64,000 bases of DNA from an uncultured Victivallales bacterium (GTDB lineage: Bacteria > Verrucomicrobiota > Lentisphaeria > Victivallales > UBA1829). Below are positions 16,801 to 25,970 of the stretch, piece by piece. The position numbers and the translations under genes were made by a program. Location of the stretch: positions 62,001 through 126,000 of the forward strand of contig CALXRL010000094.1 in NCBI GenBank assembly GCA_944390735.1, read 5' to 3'. The first letter of the stretch is position 1. Every line of letters begins with the position of its first letter. The notes under the pieces are model-generated. The model was not told where the DNA came from, did no database searches, and saw nothing but the letters and a program-made list of their open reading frames with translations.

Positions 16801-19142
16801 TCCGGACTGCGCGGACCTACAACGATCACAACGTCGTCTATGAACTGGACAACCAGGTCAAAAGCGCGGGTCTCAAGCCCGATGTGCCCGTCGGCTGGAG
16901 CGAAACGCAGAAGCATCTTCTGACCGACTACTCCCAGCCGGAGGGGCTGTATCATGTGATCCGCGCCTCGTTTGAGCCTCTTCTGATCTTTCTGGGCGGC
17001 ATGCCCGAGGATTTCACCAACAAGGATCATGCGTTCTTTGCCGGAGAGAAGTTCCGCAAGAGCGTGGTCGTTGTGAACGATCGCACCACGGATCAGACCG
17101 TGACGTATCGCTGGGAGCTGATCATGAACGGACAGACCGTTCAGCGCGGCGAACGGACGGAAACCGCCGCTCCGGGCGCGATTCTGAAGCTCCCCATTGA
17201 GCTCACCGCTCCGCACGTCTACAAGCGGACGGAGGCGGAACTCCGCCTGATGGCGCTGAAGGACGACGCGCTCCTGACGGAGGATTCGTTTGCTCTTCAG
17301 TTCTTCCCGAAACGGGTTCGTCCGGATTTTCGCGACGTCTCCGCCGGACTGTATGATCCCGAGGGCGCGACGGAAGCTCTTCTGAAGCAGGCCGGTTTCC
17401 CGTTCCGCAAAGTCCGCACGCTGGACGAGGTGAAGCAGTGCCGTCTTCTGATTATCGGCAGGAACGCCCTGAAAAACGCCAATCCCGAACTGCTGAAGCA
17501 GGTCGAGGAGGCCCGACTGATCGAAAGCGGTCTCAAGGTGCTGATTTTTGAACAGAAGGCGTGCAATCTGGCGAATCTGGTGTTTGAGTCGCCGAGTTAC
17601 CGGAACGCATTTCTGCGTCGTCCGGACAGTCCGTATGTCGCCGGACTGGAAGAGGAGGATTTCAGCAACTGGCGCGGCGCGGCGGATTCGGTTCCGGCGT
17701 ATGTGCTCTCGGCGGAGAACAGTCCGCACTATCCGCGTTCGAAATGGAAATGCGGCAACGGAGGAATCGTCTCCGGCAACGTGATCCGCAAACCAAGCTA
17801 CGGCAACTTCCGGACGATCGTCGACTGCGGATTCAATCTGATGTTCGCCTCGCTGATGGAACTGCGCAGGGAGCATGGAATCGTGCTCTTCTGCCAGCTG
17901 GATGTGACAAACCGGTATCTGAAGGATCCGGCGGCGACGCGCGTCGTGGACAATCTGCTGCTGGAGATGGGCAAGCGTTTCGTGCCGGTGGGACCGCAGC
18001 GGGTCTGTTTTCTCGGAAACGCGAAGGAGGAGTCGCTGCTGAATCGAATGGGAATGAAATTCCGGAAGCTCCGTGCGGATCGTCTCTGGGAGATCTCCGG
18101 GGATCAGGTGCTGATCCTCGGTTCGGATCCGGTCCCGCAAAACAAACGCGACGCTCTGAAGAAACTGCTTGCGCGAAACACCGTTTCCGTGGTGGCGCTT
18201 CCCGGCGCGCCGCTGGAGCTGCTGCCGGATCAACTCAAGCGCGGAGAAAAACTGCTTTTCCGTTCCTCGGTTCCGAAAAACGATCCGCTGTTTGCGGGAA
18301 TTCCGGATGCCGATCTCTATTTCCGCAACGCGCGGAATCTTCCGGTGCTGGTTTCCGCTCCGGACTGGATGGTCTGCACAAAGCCGGCCCTCTTCGCGAA
18401 ACTCGATCGGATTGCCACGACAACCGTGGTGCTGAACCTGGCTCCCGACCAGATCGACGGCCTCTGGAACTCGGAGAAGGTTGCGCGTGTCTGGTCGGCG
18501 ATTTTCACCAATATGAACATCGGGCTTGGCAAAGACCTGAAACTCTTCCGTGCGGCGAAATCGCGTCACAACACCCTCCGCTTCTGCTACGGCGAGGTGG
18601 AGCCCGTGAACTGCGGCATCCGCTTTGATCCGAAGAACGAAGGCAAAGTCACCGATTCGCAGGGCTTTGTTCCGATCAAACTCGGACTTTCGTGGGAGAA
18701 TCAGGGACATCAGCAGCCCAATCCGCATTACCGGTATCCGGCGAATGTTCCGAAGGCTCTGAAACGCTCGTATGAAGGATACGCCTGGTATCGCTGCACC
18801 GTGAAGATCCCGGCGGCATGGAAGGGTCATACGCTCCGGCTGGTCGGCGGGCCCATCGACGACTGCGACTGGACCTACTGGAACGGCACCGGAATCGGCG
18901 AGACCACCTTCCGGAACAATCCGAAGAGTTACGAGGCGAAACGGAATTATCCGATCCCGGACTCCCTTGTGAAGTTCGGAGAGGACAATATCCTGATGAT
19001 CCGCGTTTTTGATCGCTGGGGAGACGGGGGCGTCATCGGACCGCTGAAAGTGGTGGCCGAGGATGCCAAGGCGGCCGACTCCTGGTCGCCCTACATCGAC
19101 AAACTCGATTTCTATGATGTGGACGCCTTCCACAACTGGTAA
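13803..19142 (+). CDS. Giant secreted LamG plus GH2-like multidomain protein
   Basis: A 1,779-residue exported protein (signal peptide to about residue 20). An N-terminal LamG domain (20-240) is paralogous to the preceding gene. A GH2 jelly-roll sugar-binding domain follows (VYLNFTNLNADAGRIYLNGK), then immunoglobulin-like and TIM-barrel regions. NHPSILMW (800-807) is the classic GH2 signature, but the usual WSxGNE becomes WYTDFN, so the acid/base Glu is replaced (N812 at that place). E904 in LMVVESGF is a plausible nucleophile. Two class I amidotransferase-like folds (about 1180-1260 and 1395-1480) and a terminal jelly roll complete it. It is either an atypical GH2 enzyme or a binding protein. 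Last in its operon, before a terminator. Confidence 0.75.
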   Translation: MKNSWYLLSLLLPFAAATAAEPVFYMPMDGSADVIGAKGAKVASGIVHGRAGYQPGVVGQALDARRHAYDQVTAVTFTKMPAMDCNSGTVSFWFKPHWKETDPEGHWILFGRDAAWKGFRFYFIKAKNGSMELSVCSPGQVQILKKNLFKPEVWTHVAFTWEQAKGEVRLYINGREVGKRVVPNAFKPIKEPTKLNLYFGQESTDRFKANVGNGVYDEIKLFSRALNPSEIFMLASGGAGEKTAPLSLAPALRDGNSLSFAFRGKEARYSGPRKLMVLKGDHPKKTITFTAMGASGKLSMIVEAEGKTQTVESSYTLKLDEPHKIALNQKDSVLTFLLDDAVQGTAVLKKPFGKISGAEGIEGVTLASPATVASKEQQARLSARAVLPVEKPLWDLSDAQRMKDGVRSSICLNGYWRVIPVNDFSYAPPAGDWGYMRVPGSFRSPLYQIYRAGKEKLEPANWQWNNRKLIEYRAGWYQRLFEVPPELRKNGRVYLNFTNLNADAGRIYLNGKLIDEFRQDFKTFTVVPNARRLDVTDLLARSGGNVLTLFLDRHYVGLWQGVPSIGDHGEIALDDVWLEQAPSKVSLKAAVALPSFRKKELTMRARIQNPAGIRGAASVRFDFRRDGKTAKSFEKKIVLDGSAEQSVVFRGAWRNPVLWDVESPNLYTMSVSLLQNGRSADTFPAKDFGFREAWVENGEFRMNGKKMRMRMWSSPGLGRLRYYFGNPKAAGQFVAHIREMNYDTVRFDPFGKSSQVAWKEYLRESDRQGLYNLFQMIPYEDEELKSYTKEVVRFLEHYGNHPSILMWYTDFNTCGYAWDQDPAKLNDTTYVPVAKIHARQRAQTAEKVMRSLDPSRELFQHAGGNSGRIFTSMNYQSFGTPLQEQEDWPKQWSQKHTQPLMVVESGFPYPAQYWHFETGSLSRVGFELAAEHAARYFGDAVFAREDRPVPHSSMWLSSPYANWNANMFDLGAMLYRNVVRAWRAYDMSALGDFPGERDMVRTARTYNDHNVVYELDNQVKSAGLKPDVPVGWSETQKHLLTDYSQPEGLYHVIRASFEPLLIFLGGMPEDFTNKDHAFFAGEKFRKSVVVVNDRTTDQTVTYRWELIMNGQTVQRGERTETAAPGAILKLPIELTAPHVYKRTEAELRLMALKDDALLTEDSFALQFFPKRVRPDFRDVSAGLYDPEGATEALLKQAGFPFRKVRTLDEVKQCRLLIIGRNALKNANPELLKQVEEARLIESGLKVLIFEQKACNLANLVFESPSYRNAFLRRPDSPYVAGLEEEDFSNWRGAADSVPAYVLSAENSPHYPRSKWKCGNGGIVSGNVIRKPSYGNFRTIVDCGFNLMFASLMELRREHGIVLFCQLDVTNRYLKDPAATRVVDNLLLEMGKRFVPVGPQRVCFLGNAKEESLLNRMGMKFRKLRADRLWEISGDQVLILGSDPVPQNKRDALKKLLARNTVSVVALPGAPLELLPDQLKRGEKLLFRSSVPKNDPLFAGIPDADLYFRNARNLPVLVSAPDWMVCTKPALFAKLDRIATTTVVLNLAPDQIDGLWNSEKVARVWSAIFTNMNIGLGKDLKLFRAAKSRHNTLRFCYGEVEPVNCGIRFDPKNEGKVTDSQGFVPIKLGLSWENQGHQQPNPHYRYPANVPKALKRSYEGYAWYRCTVKIPAAWKGHTLRLVGGPIDDCDWTYWNGTGIGETTFRNNPKSYEAKRNYPIPDSLVKFGEDNILMIRVFDRWGDGGVIGPLKVVAEDAKAADSWSPYIDKLDFYDVDAFHNW

Positions 19143-19167
19143 GGCGGGGAAAAAGCGGGAGTTCGCG

Positions 19168-19205
19168 ATCCCCCGGTGGTTTCAGAGAGACCCGGGGGAT
19201 TTTTT
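19168..19205 (+). terminator. Terminator of the rightward carbohydrate operon
   Basis: ATCCCCCGG (19168-19176) pairs with CCGGGGGAT (19192-19200) and T5 follows. It overlaps the 3' end of the convergent araC gene. Confidence 0.8.
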
Positions 19206-20144
19206 CCCGTCCGGAATACTCTTCTCCGTTCCGGGAGCTTCCCCGTTTCCGGCGGCGGGATATTTCCTTCCGTAGATTCGGCGGTACTGCGCGGGGGTGC
19301 AGCCGGTGAGCTTTTTGAACCGCCGGAAAAAATAATAGGGATCGGCGCATCCGGTCTTCCGGGCGGCTTCGGAGAGGGGGTGGGGGGTGGAACAGAGAAG
19401 ATCAATCGCCCGGTTGAGCCAGAGCTGATCGAGAAAATGTTTCGGGGAGGTGCCGGTCTGTTCCCGGAAGAGTTTCCGGAGATGATTTTCACTCATATTG
19501 GCATATTCCGCCATCTCCTCGACGGTCCACCAGCGATGGGAGGAGCGGATTTCGCGCATCAGCAGATTCAGCTTGGCATGGGGCGAGGTCTCCTGCGCAT
19601 TCGTCTCCAGATTCTCTCCGTGAAGATCCACCAGCAGTTTCAGAAGAAGCGCGGTCGCCGCGAACTGCGAGGGAAGGGTCGCCTCCCGGATCAGACGGAT
19701 GATCGGAAGAATTCTGCGTTCCTGGCCGAAATAGAGAATTCCGCCGCGAAGAAGTCCGGTCCGGTAGAGGGTGTCCGCGGCGGGACCGGAAAAACAGATG
19801 GAGTCTTCCGTAAACGGTTTCTGGAATCCTCCGTAGCGATGGCGGAACGAGGGGGGAACAAGAAGTCCGTATCCGGGAGCGAAACGGCGGACTTCCCCCT
19901 TTTCCGGATCATAGAAAAATCCATCGCCGTCGAGCAGCTGGAGCAGACAGTAGAAGCTGAAGGCGCGAAGCGGCGCGGACGCGGAGGGGGCCGCTTCAAC
20001 GGGCGGAGAGGAGACATGTTCGTAAAAAACATGGATGCGAAGACCCGTTTTGTCCAGTTCCCGGGCAAACCGGACCGGAACCGGCGAGTAGTTGACCTCT
20101 CCGCCGGATTCGTTTTTTACAATGCATCGAGTGGAAAAATCCAT
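19182..20144 (-). CDS. AraC-family transcriptional regulator
   Basis: A 320-residue regulator. The N-terminal half is a cupin-like sensing domain (the region ending GYGLLVPPSFRHRYGG is typical). The C-terminal 100 residues hold the paired AraC helix-turn-helices (TVEEMAEYANMSENHLRKLF and SEAARKTGCADPYYFFRRFK, then the TGCTPAQYRR signature). The start at MDFSTRC is chosen because upstream in-frame sequence overlaps the divergent GH20-like gene. It lies 64 bp from that gene, its most likely target. Confidence 0.88.
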   Translation of the reverse strand: MDFSTRCIVKNESGGEVNYSPVPVRFARELDKTGLRIHVFYEHVSSPPVEAAPSASAPLRAFSFYCLLQLLDGDGFFYDPEKGEVRRFAPGYGLLVPPSFRHRYGGFQKPFTEDSICFSGPAADTLYRTGLLRGGILYFGQERRILPIIRLIREATLPSQFAATALLLKLLVDLHGENLETNAQETSPHAKLNLLMREIRSSHRWWTVEEMAEYANMSENHLRKLFREQTGTSPKHFLDQLWLNRAIDLLCSTPHPLSEAARKTGCADPYYFFRRFKKLTGCTPAQYRRIYGRKYPAAGNGEAPGTEKSIPDGKKSPGSL

Positions 20145-20208
20145 TTTTTCTTTCTTTTTTTCTTTTAATGTATCCTCAAACCACCAAAAAACAACAGGGA
20201 GTTGAAAG

Positions 20209-22065
20209 ATGTCGGAATTTTTCTGGAACAGAAAGAAAGGTTCGCCGGAACTGAACGCCATGCTGGAGATTTTCAGCGCGGAGTACCCGGAGAAGATCAG
20301 CGCGGAGCAGGGCAAACGCGAACTGGTGTTCCGAAAGGCTGCCGCCGGCGTGCTGAAAGTGACAAACGGAAAGGAGAAAGTTCTCATCGAAAGCGGTTCC
20401 CTTTCCGCATGCGCCCGCGGGATCGGTTCCGCGATGGCGGGATGTTCCGCGAAGGAATCCACGCCGTTCCGGACGCTCGGCGTCATGATCGACTGCTCGC
20501 GCAACAAGGTTTTCACCCTGGAGTTTCTGAAACACTATTTCGTGCGTCTCGCGCTCATGGGCTACAATATGGCGATGCTCTATACGGAGGACACCTATCA
20601 GCTGCCCGGCGAACCCTTCTTCGGCTATATGCGCGGCGGCTACTCCATGCAGGAGGTGAAGGAACTCGACGCTTTCGCCGCAAAACTCGGAATTGAGCTG
20701 ATCGCCTGCATCCAGACGCTCGGTCATCTCGGACAGATCCTGCGCTGGAACGCCTACAGCAAGGTCCGCGATACCTCGCAGGTTCTGCTGGTCGACGCTC
20801 CGGAAACCTATCAGCTCATTGAGAAGATGGTCCGATTCTGGAAGGAGGCGCTCTCCAGCCGGCGCATTCACATCGGAATGGACGAGACGCACGATCTCGG
20901 GCGCGGACGCTTCATGGACCGCAACGGCTATGAAAATGCGTTCGAGCTCTTCAACCGTCACCTCGGAAAAGTGAACGAGATCTGCAAGCGGAACGGTCTT
21001 TCCCCGATCATCTGGTCCGACATGTATTTCCGGCTCGGCAACAAAAATATGGACTACTACGACCTGAAAACGAAAATCCCGGCCAAAGTCAAAGCCAGAA
21101 TCCCGAAAAACGTTCAGCTCTGCTACTGGGATTACTATCATACCGATGCCGATTTCTACGGGGATTTCATTCAGCTGCACCGTTCGCTCGGATTCGAACC
21201 GATTCTCGGTTCCGGCATCTGGACCTGGTCCCGCTGCTGGTACGATCATGCCCAGACATCCGCCACGGTCGTTCCCTGCATCGAGGCCTGCCGGAAGAGC
21301 CGGCTGAAGGAGATCTTCTTCACCATGTGGGGCGACAACGGCGGCTACTGCGCCTATCGCTCGACCTGTGCCGGACTCGAATTCGCCGCCGGTCTCGCGT
21401 ATGGTCTGCTGCCGAACGACAACCGGATCTTCCGTGCCCGTCTGAATGCCGTCTGGGGCGCGGATTACGATCTTTATCTGGCCGTTTCCGACTTCAGCCG
21501 TCCTCTGCGGCCCGGCGGAGCGGGCGCGATTCATCCCGAAGAGCTCCTCTGGGATGATCCTCTGCTCGGAATGGTGGAAACGTCCCTGAGAAACGAGGAT
21601 GCCAAGCTGCTTCCCGTGTATGAGAAGATGATGCGGGAGATTTCGGAGAAAGTCGCAAGTTCCGAGCCGGAATCATCATCGGAACTCCAGGTCGCGGGAG
21701 CGCTTGCGGATGCCGTCGCGGCAAAGATCCGTTTCCGCCGCGAGTTCCTCAAGGCATACGGGAAAAAGAACCGGACCGCGCTGAAGAAAGTCGCCAACGA
21801 GCTCATTCCCGCCGCAATTACGATGCTCGATGAGTTCGATGCCCGGTTCCGTGCCGACTGGTTGGCAACCGCAAAACCCTTCGGACTGGAAGTGATTCAG
21901 CGCCGGAATGCCGGAGTGAGGGCCCGTCTGGAAGAAGCGCGTCTCCGGATCTTCGAACTGCTGGAAGGCTCCATCGACCGGATCGAGGAACTCGACGCCG
22001 CGACTGCCGCGGAGGGAATCCCCGGCGCGCCGTCGAATCCATACAGCGGATGCGCGTCTCTCTGA
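20209..22065 (+). CDS. GH20-like beta-N-acetylhexosaminidase family protein
   Basis: A 618-residue protein with a GH20-type barrel: LGVMIDCSRN opens the catalytic domain, and RIHIGMDETHD contains the Asp-Glu pair D225-E226 that serves substrate-assisted catalysis in GH20. Family members remove terminal GlcNAc or GalNAc from glycans. No signal peptide is visible, so it may act on imported sugars. An AGGGAG site precedes the ATG. It is divergent from an AraC regulator and followed by a terminator. The long C-terminal helical region (about 440-618) is as expected for the cytoplasmic GH20 subgroup. Substrate not established. Confidence 0.8.
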   Translation: MSEFFWNRKKGSPELNAMLEIFSAEYPEKISAEQGKRELVFRKAAAGVLKVTNGKEKVLIESGSLSACARGIGSAMAGCSAKESTPFRTLGVMIDCSRNKVFTLEFLKHYFVRLALMGYNMAMLYTEDTYQLPGEPFFGYMRGGYSMQEVKELDAFAAKLGIELIACIQTLGHLGQILRWNAYSKVRDTSQVLLVDAPETYQLIEKMVRFWKEALSSRRIHIGMDETHDLGRGRFMDRNGYENAFELFNRHLGKVNEICKRNGLSPIIWSDMYFRLGNKNMDYYDLKTKIPAKVKARIPKNVQLCYWDYYHTDADFYGDFIQLHRSLGFEPILGSGIWTWSRCWYDHAQTSATVVPCIEACRKSRLKEIFFTMWGDNGGYCAYRSTCAGLEFAAGLAYGLLPNDNRIFRARLNAVWGADYDLYLAVSDFSRPLRPGGAGAIHPEELLWDDPLLGMVETSLRNEDAKLLPVYEKMMREISEKVASSEPESSSELQVAGALADAVAAKIRFRREFLKAYGKKNRTALKKVANELIPAAITMLDEFDARFRADWLATAKPFGLEVIQRRNAGVRARLEEARLRIFELLEGSIDRIEELDAATAAEGIPGAPSNPYSGCASL

Positions 22066-22182
22066 TCCGGCGGCGCCCGGTCGGAATCTCCGCAAAAGAC
22101 TCCGTGCCCGGAAGCGGAAAAGAATCGGGAGAACGATCGGAAACGAAGTCGCGTTGAAACGTCCGCTTCGTTCTCGCATGAA

Positions 22183-22220
22183 AAAAAATCCCGCGGAAGT
22201 GAAGTTCCGCGGGATTTTTT
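22183..22220. terminator. Bidirectional terminator between GH20-like gene and gdhA
   Basis: Near-perfect arms AAAAAATCCCGCGGAA (22183-22198) and TTCCGCGGGATTTTTT (22205-22220) give T-runs in both directions between two convergent genes. Confidence 0.9.
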
Positions 22221-22248
22221 GTGCTTTGATCCGGATGAGACGGTCGAA

Positions 22249-23598
<1,350 letters not shown>

Positions 23599-23636
23599 TC
23601 ACCTTTCTGTTTGGTTGATTGGACCCATTTGCCGTT

Positions 23637-23665
23637 AATGTACCTTTTTTTCAGGGAAAAATCAA
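23637..23665 (-). promoter_or_regulatory. Candidate gdhA promoter
   Basis: On the minus strand TTGATT (23660-23665) and TACATT (23637-23642) are separated by 17 bp, about 45 bp before the start codon. A moderate match. Confidence 0.5.
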
Positions 23666-23865
23666 TTTTCCTCCCGAAAAAAATACTATTTTTGAAAGAA
23701 TGGTTTTTTGATTCTTACAAAATTGTAAAAAGAGAACGTTTTCTCCGGAATGTCATGTACCTTCTTTCTTCGGAAGGTTCCTCTCTTTGCCGGATTCTTT
23801 CCGGTTTTCCGAATCGGAAACGGTCGAAAAATTCCTTTTTTCTCTTGCAAAAAAAAATCATTTTC
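23666..23865. other. A/T-rich intergenic stretch between gdhA and a GntR gene
   Basis: Two hundred bases of A/T-rich sequence with several A- and T-runs lie between the promoters of two divergent genes. I see no open frame or convincing RNA structure in it. Confidence 0.4.
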
Positions 23866-23894
23866 TTGAAAACTGTTTCCATCTGTTGTATTAT
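23866..23894 (+). promoter_or_regulatory. Promoter of the orphan GntR regulator
   Basis: TTGAAA (23866-23871) and TATTAT (23889-23894) lie 17 bp apart, upstream of an AAAGGAGG ribosome binding site. Confidence 0.75.
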
Positions 23895-23903
23895 AGAAAC
23901 AGT
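23872..23903. repeat. Inverted repeat over the promoter, candidate operator
   Basis: ACTGTTTC (23872-23879) and GAAACAGT (23896-23903) are perfect 8-bp arms, centres 24 bp apart, that bracket the spacer and -10 element. This placement fits autorepression by the GntR protein encoded downstream. Confidence 0.6.
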
Positions 23904-23929
23904 AGAAAACAAAAAGGAGGTTCGGCAAA

Positions 23930-24988
23930 ATGGGACTTTTTTCCGTACGTTCCAAAAATGAACAGGTCCTGGAGGCGCTGCGCAGCGCGGTGAAGGAGGG
24001 AAATCTTCCGCCCGGAACCCGGCTGAGCAGCGTCCGGAAACTGGCGGAGGAGCTTTCCGTCAGCACGAAAACCGTGGTGCGGGCGCTGGAGGTGCTGGCC
24101 GCGGAAAATCTGATCCGCCGGGAGCAGGGAAGGGGAATTTTTGTTTCGGGACGAAGTGGAAAGGAGGTCTTTGAGGTGGCTCTGACCGGGTTCTATTCGA
24201 ATCTCACCCGGGGGAGAGGATTCGATTTTCTCTGTCGGATCGCGCTGCCGCCGAACCGGAGACCGGATTTCAATTTCACGATTCGAAGTCTTGGAACCGC
24301 GGGGGAAAACCGGCGCAATTTCGAGATTGAGATGAGAAGACTGGCGGAGTCGCTGAATCTGGATTGTCTGCTTTTTCATGCACCCTCGCTGGGGGAGGAG
24401 GAGCTGCGAATCTGCATGAAACTGCCGCTGCCGGTGATTTTCCTCGGCGATTTCCGGGCAGGAGTCTATCCCGGGGTGGACTTCAGTCAGGTGACCGGCG
24501 ACAACGTCCGGTTCGGCATGGCGGCGGTCCGCAAAATGTATTCCCTCACGGGGCAGCATGAGCTGGTGGTCTTTTCGGGCAGTCAGGAGCACTATTTCAA
24601 CCGCTATGCCTGCGACGGGGTCTTCGCCGCCGCGGAACGGCTGGGAATCCGCATTCATCTGCTGGAGTTCCCGCGCGGTTTCACCTCCCGCTTCTCCATC
24701 GAGGAACAGAACGCCTTTCTGAAAAGTGAACTGCAGAAAATGAATTATTCGGGGGTGCTGGAGAATCCTCTTCTGGATCTCGGAGTCGGGGAGCCGCTGG
24801 ACCGGGGATTTTCCATGCTGGGGCATCCCTGCGTGATCCATTCCGCGGAACCGGCGGAGAACGGGTGCTTCAATTTTTTTCAGACGGTCAACCGGCAGAT
24901 CGAACGGCTGCTTAAAAATTCCACGGCCCATAAGAAATTCTGCATCGAAATGGATACCGTTCTCAAAAAGCGCCGGAGCGGATTCTGA
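23930..24988 (+). CDS. GntR-type regulator with LacI-like ligand-binding domain
   Basis: A 352-residue regulator with a GntR winged helix at about residues 8-75 (LPPGTRLSSVRKLAEELSVS, RREQGRGIFVS). A diverged periplasmic-binding-like sensor follows (FPRGFTSRF, GVDFSQVTGDNVRFGMAAV). Unlike the two GntR genes near 9 kb it stands alone: gdhA is divergent, and the next gene downstream is a convergent SIMPL protein. A palindrome over its own promoter suggests autoregulation. Its target is unknown and may lie elsewhere. Confidence 0.85.
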   Translation: MGLFSVRSKNEQVLEALRSAVKEGNLPPGTRLSSVRKLAEELSVSTKTVVRALEVLAAENLIRREQGRGIFVSGRSGKEVFEVALTGFYSNLTRGRGFDFLCRIALPPNRRPDFNFTIRSLGTAGENRRNFEIEMRRLAESLNLDCLLFHAPSLGEEELRICMKLPLPVIFLGDFRAGVYPGVDFSQVTGDNVRFGMAAVRKMYSLTGQHELVVFSGSQEHYFNRYACDGVFAAAERLGIRIHLLEFPRGFTSRFSIEEQNAFLKSELQKMNYSGVLENPLLDLGVGEPLDRGFSMLGHPCVIHSAEPAENGCFNFFQTVNRQIERLLKNSTAHKKFCIEMDTVLKKRRSGF

Positions 24989-25000
24989 ACGGAGAGTAAA

Positions 25001-25036
25001 AAGCCGGAACGGAAGCATTCTTCTCCGTTCCGGCTT
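25001..25036 (-). terminator. Terminator of the SIMPL-domain gene
   Basis: AAGCCGGAACGGA (25001-25013) pairs with TCCGTTCCGGCTT (25024-25036). On the minus strand the stem is followed by T5. It also sits at the end of the convergent GntR gene. Confidence 0.75.
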
Positions 25037-25063
25037 CGGCTGCACTGTCGGAATGATGCGGAG

Positions 25064-25792
25064 TTATTTCACTCGGAACTCCAGCGTGACGACGGCTTTG
25101 AGCTCCTTCTGAATGGTGGTTTTGTCATAGGTTCCCATGTCGGAGATGTCGCTGGAGCCCGGAGCGATCACCTGGAAGATTCCCTGCGAGGCGGAGAGAA
25201 GATTGCCGACCGTTCCTCCGCAGTTCTTTGCGAGAATCTCCGCCCGCTCCCTGCCGTTCCGCGTCGCTTCCGCGAGGAGTTCCATCTTGTACTCGTCGAG
25301 TTTCTGCACAAGGAAAATCGGGGCGTAGGCGCGCACGACGACGCCCTCCTTGACCAGTTCGGTGAAGGCACGGGAGAGTTTCTCGATTTCAAAGACTCGC
25401 GCACTGGAAACTTCAACATTCTGGAAGAGCTGATAATCCAGCAGTTCGTTGGTTCTCCGGCCTTTTTCGTCCAGTTTGTAGTTTTCCTGGATGGAGATGC
25501 TTGCAAACCGGATCTCCTTGGGCTGGAATCCCGCTTTCTGAATGAACGTTTCGGCTTTTTTCCGATGCGCGGCAAGCTGGAGATAGGCGTTGTCGATCGT
25601 TTTCGCCCTGACGATGACCTGTCCGCTCCAGATGGCGAAATCGGATGTGAGCGAGCGGGAGGCCGATCCCTTCACCCGGATCGTGTCCTTCTGCGTGACC
25701 TTGACCGCCGCATTGGAAATGATGTACGCCGACCAGGCAAACCCGAGCGCGAGAGTTGCCCCCAGCAGAAACATTGCAAGTCTGTTTCCCAT
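25064..25792 (-). CDS. SIMPL (DUF541) domain periplasmic protein
   Basis: A 242-residue protein with an N-terminal membrane anchor or signal (MGNRLAMFLLGATLALGFAW) and the SIMPL/DUF541 fold: TIRVKGSASRSLTSDFAIW begins the domain and a pattern of beta strands continues to VTLEFRVK. SIMPL proteins sit in the periplasm or on membranes; some are linked to oxidative stress or signalling, but their activity is undefined. Single gene with its own terminator. Confidence 0.8.
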   Translation of the reverse strand: MGNRLAMFLLGATLALGFAWSAYIISNAAVKVTQKDTIRVKGSASRSLTSDFAIWSGQVIVRAKTIDNAYLQLAAHRKKAETFIQKAGFQPKEIRFASISIQENYKLDEKGRRTNELLDYQLFQNVEVSSARVFEIEKLSRAFTELVKEGVVVRAYAPIFLVQKLDEYKMELLAEATRNGRERAEILAKNCGGTVGNLLSASQGIFQVIAPGSSDISDMGTYDKTTIQKELKAVVTLEFRVK

Positions 25793-25897
25793 TGTTTCTC
25801 CTCCTGTTTTTTTGACGGGCTGTAATATAGGATCCGGAAGGAGAAAAAGAAACCCCGTTTCAGGAGAAAAATCATACTTTCTTTTCGGGAGGGGGCG

Positions 25898-25926
25898 TTG
25901 ACTTTCCCGGGGGGGAATGATATATT
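25898..25926 (+). promoter_or_regulatory. Promoter of the hom-ask operon
   Basis: TTGACT (25898-25903) and TATATT (25921-25926) are separated by 17 bp, 45 bp before the GTG start of hom. Confidence 0.75.
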
Positions 25927-25970
25927 AAAAAGTTATCTTTAAAAATTGGAACCAGCAACAAGGAGTCCCC

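Noticed and set aside
13827..19133. 1,768-codon antisense open frame opposite the giant LamG-GH2-like gene
   Set aside because: Same reason: the real product has a signal peptide, LamG and GH2 motifs, and a Shine-Dalgarno.
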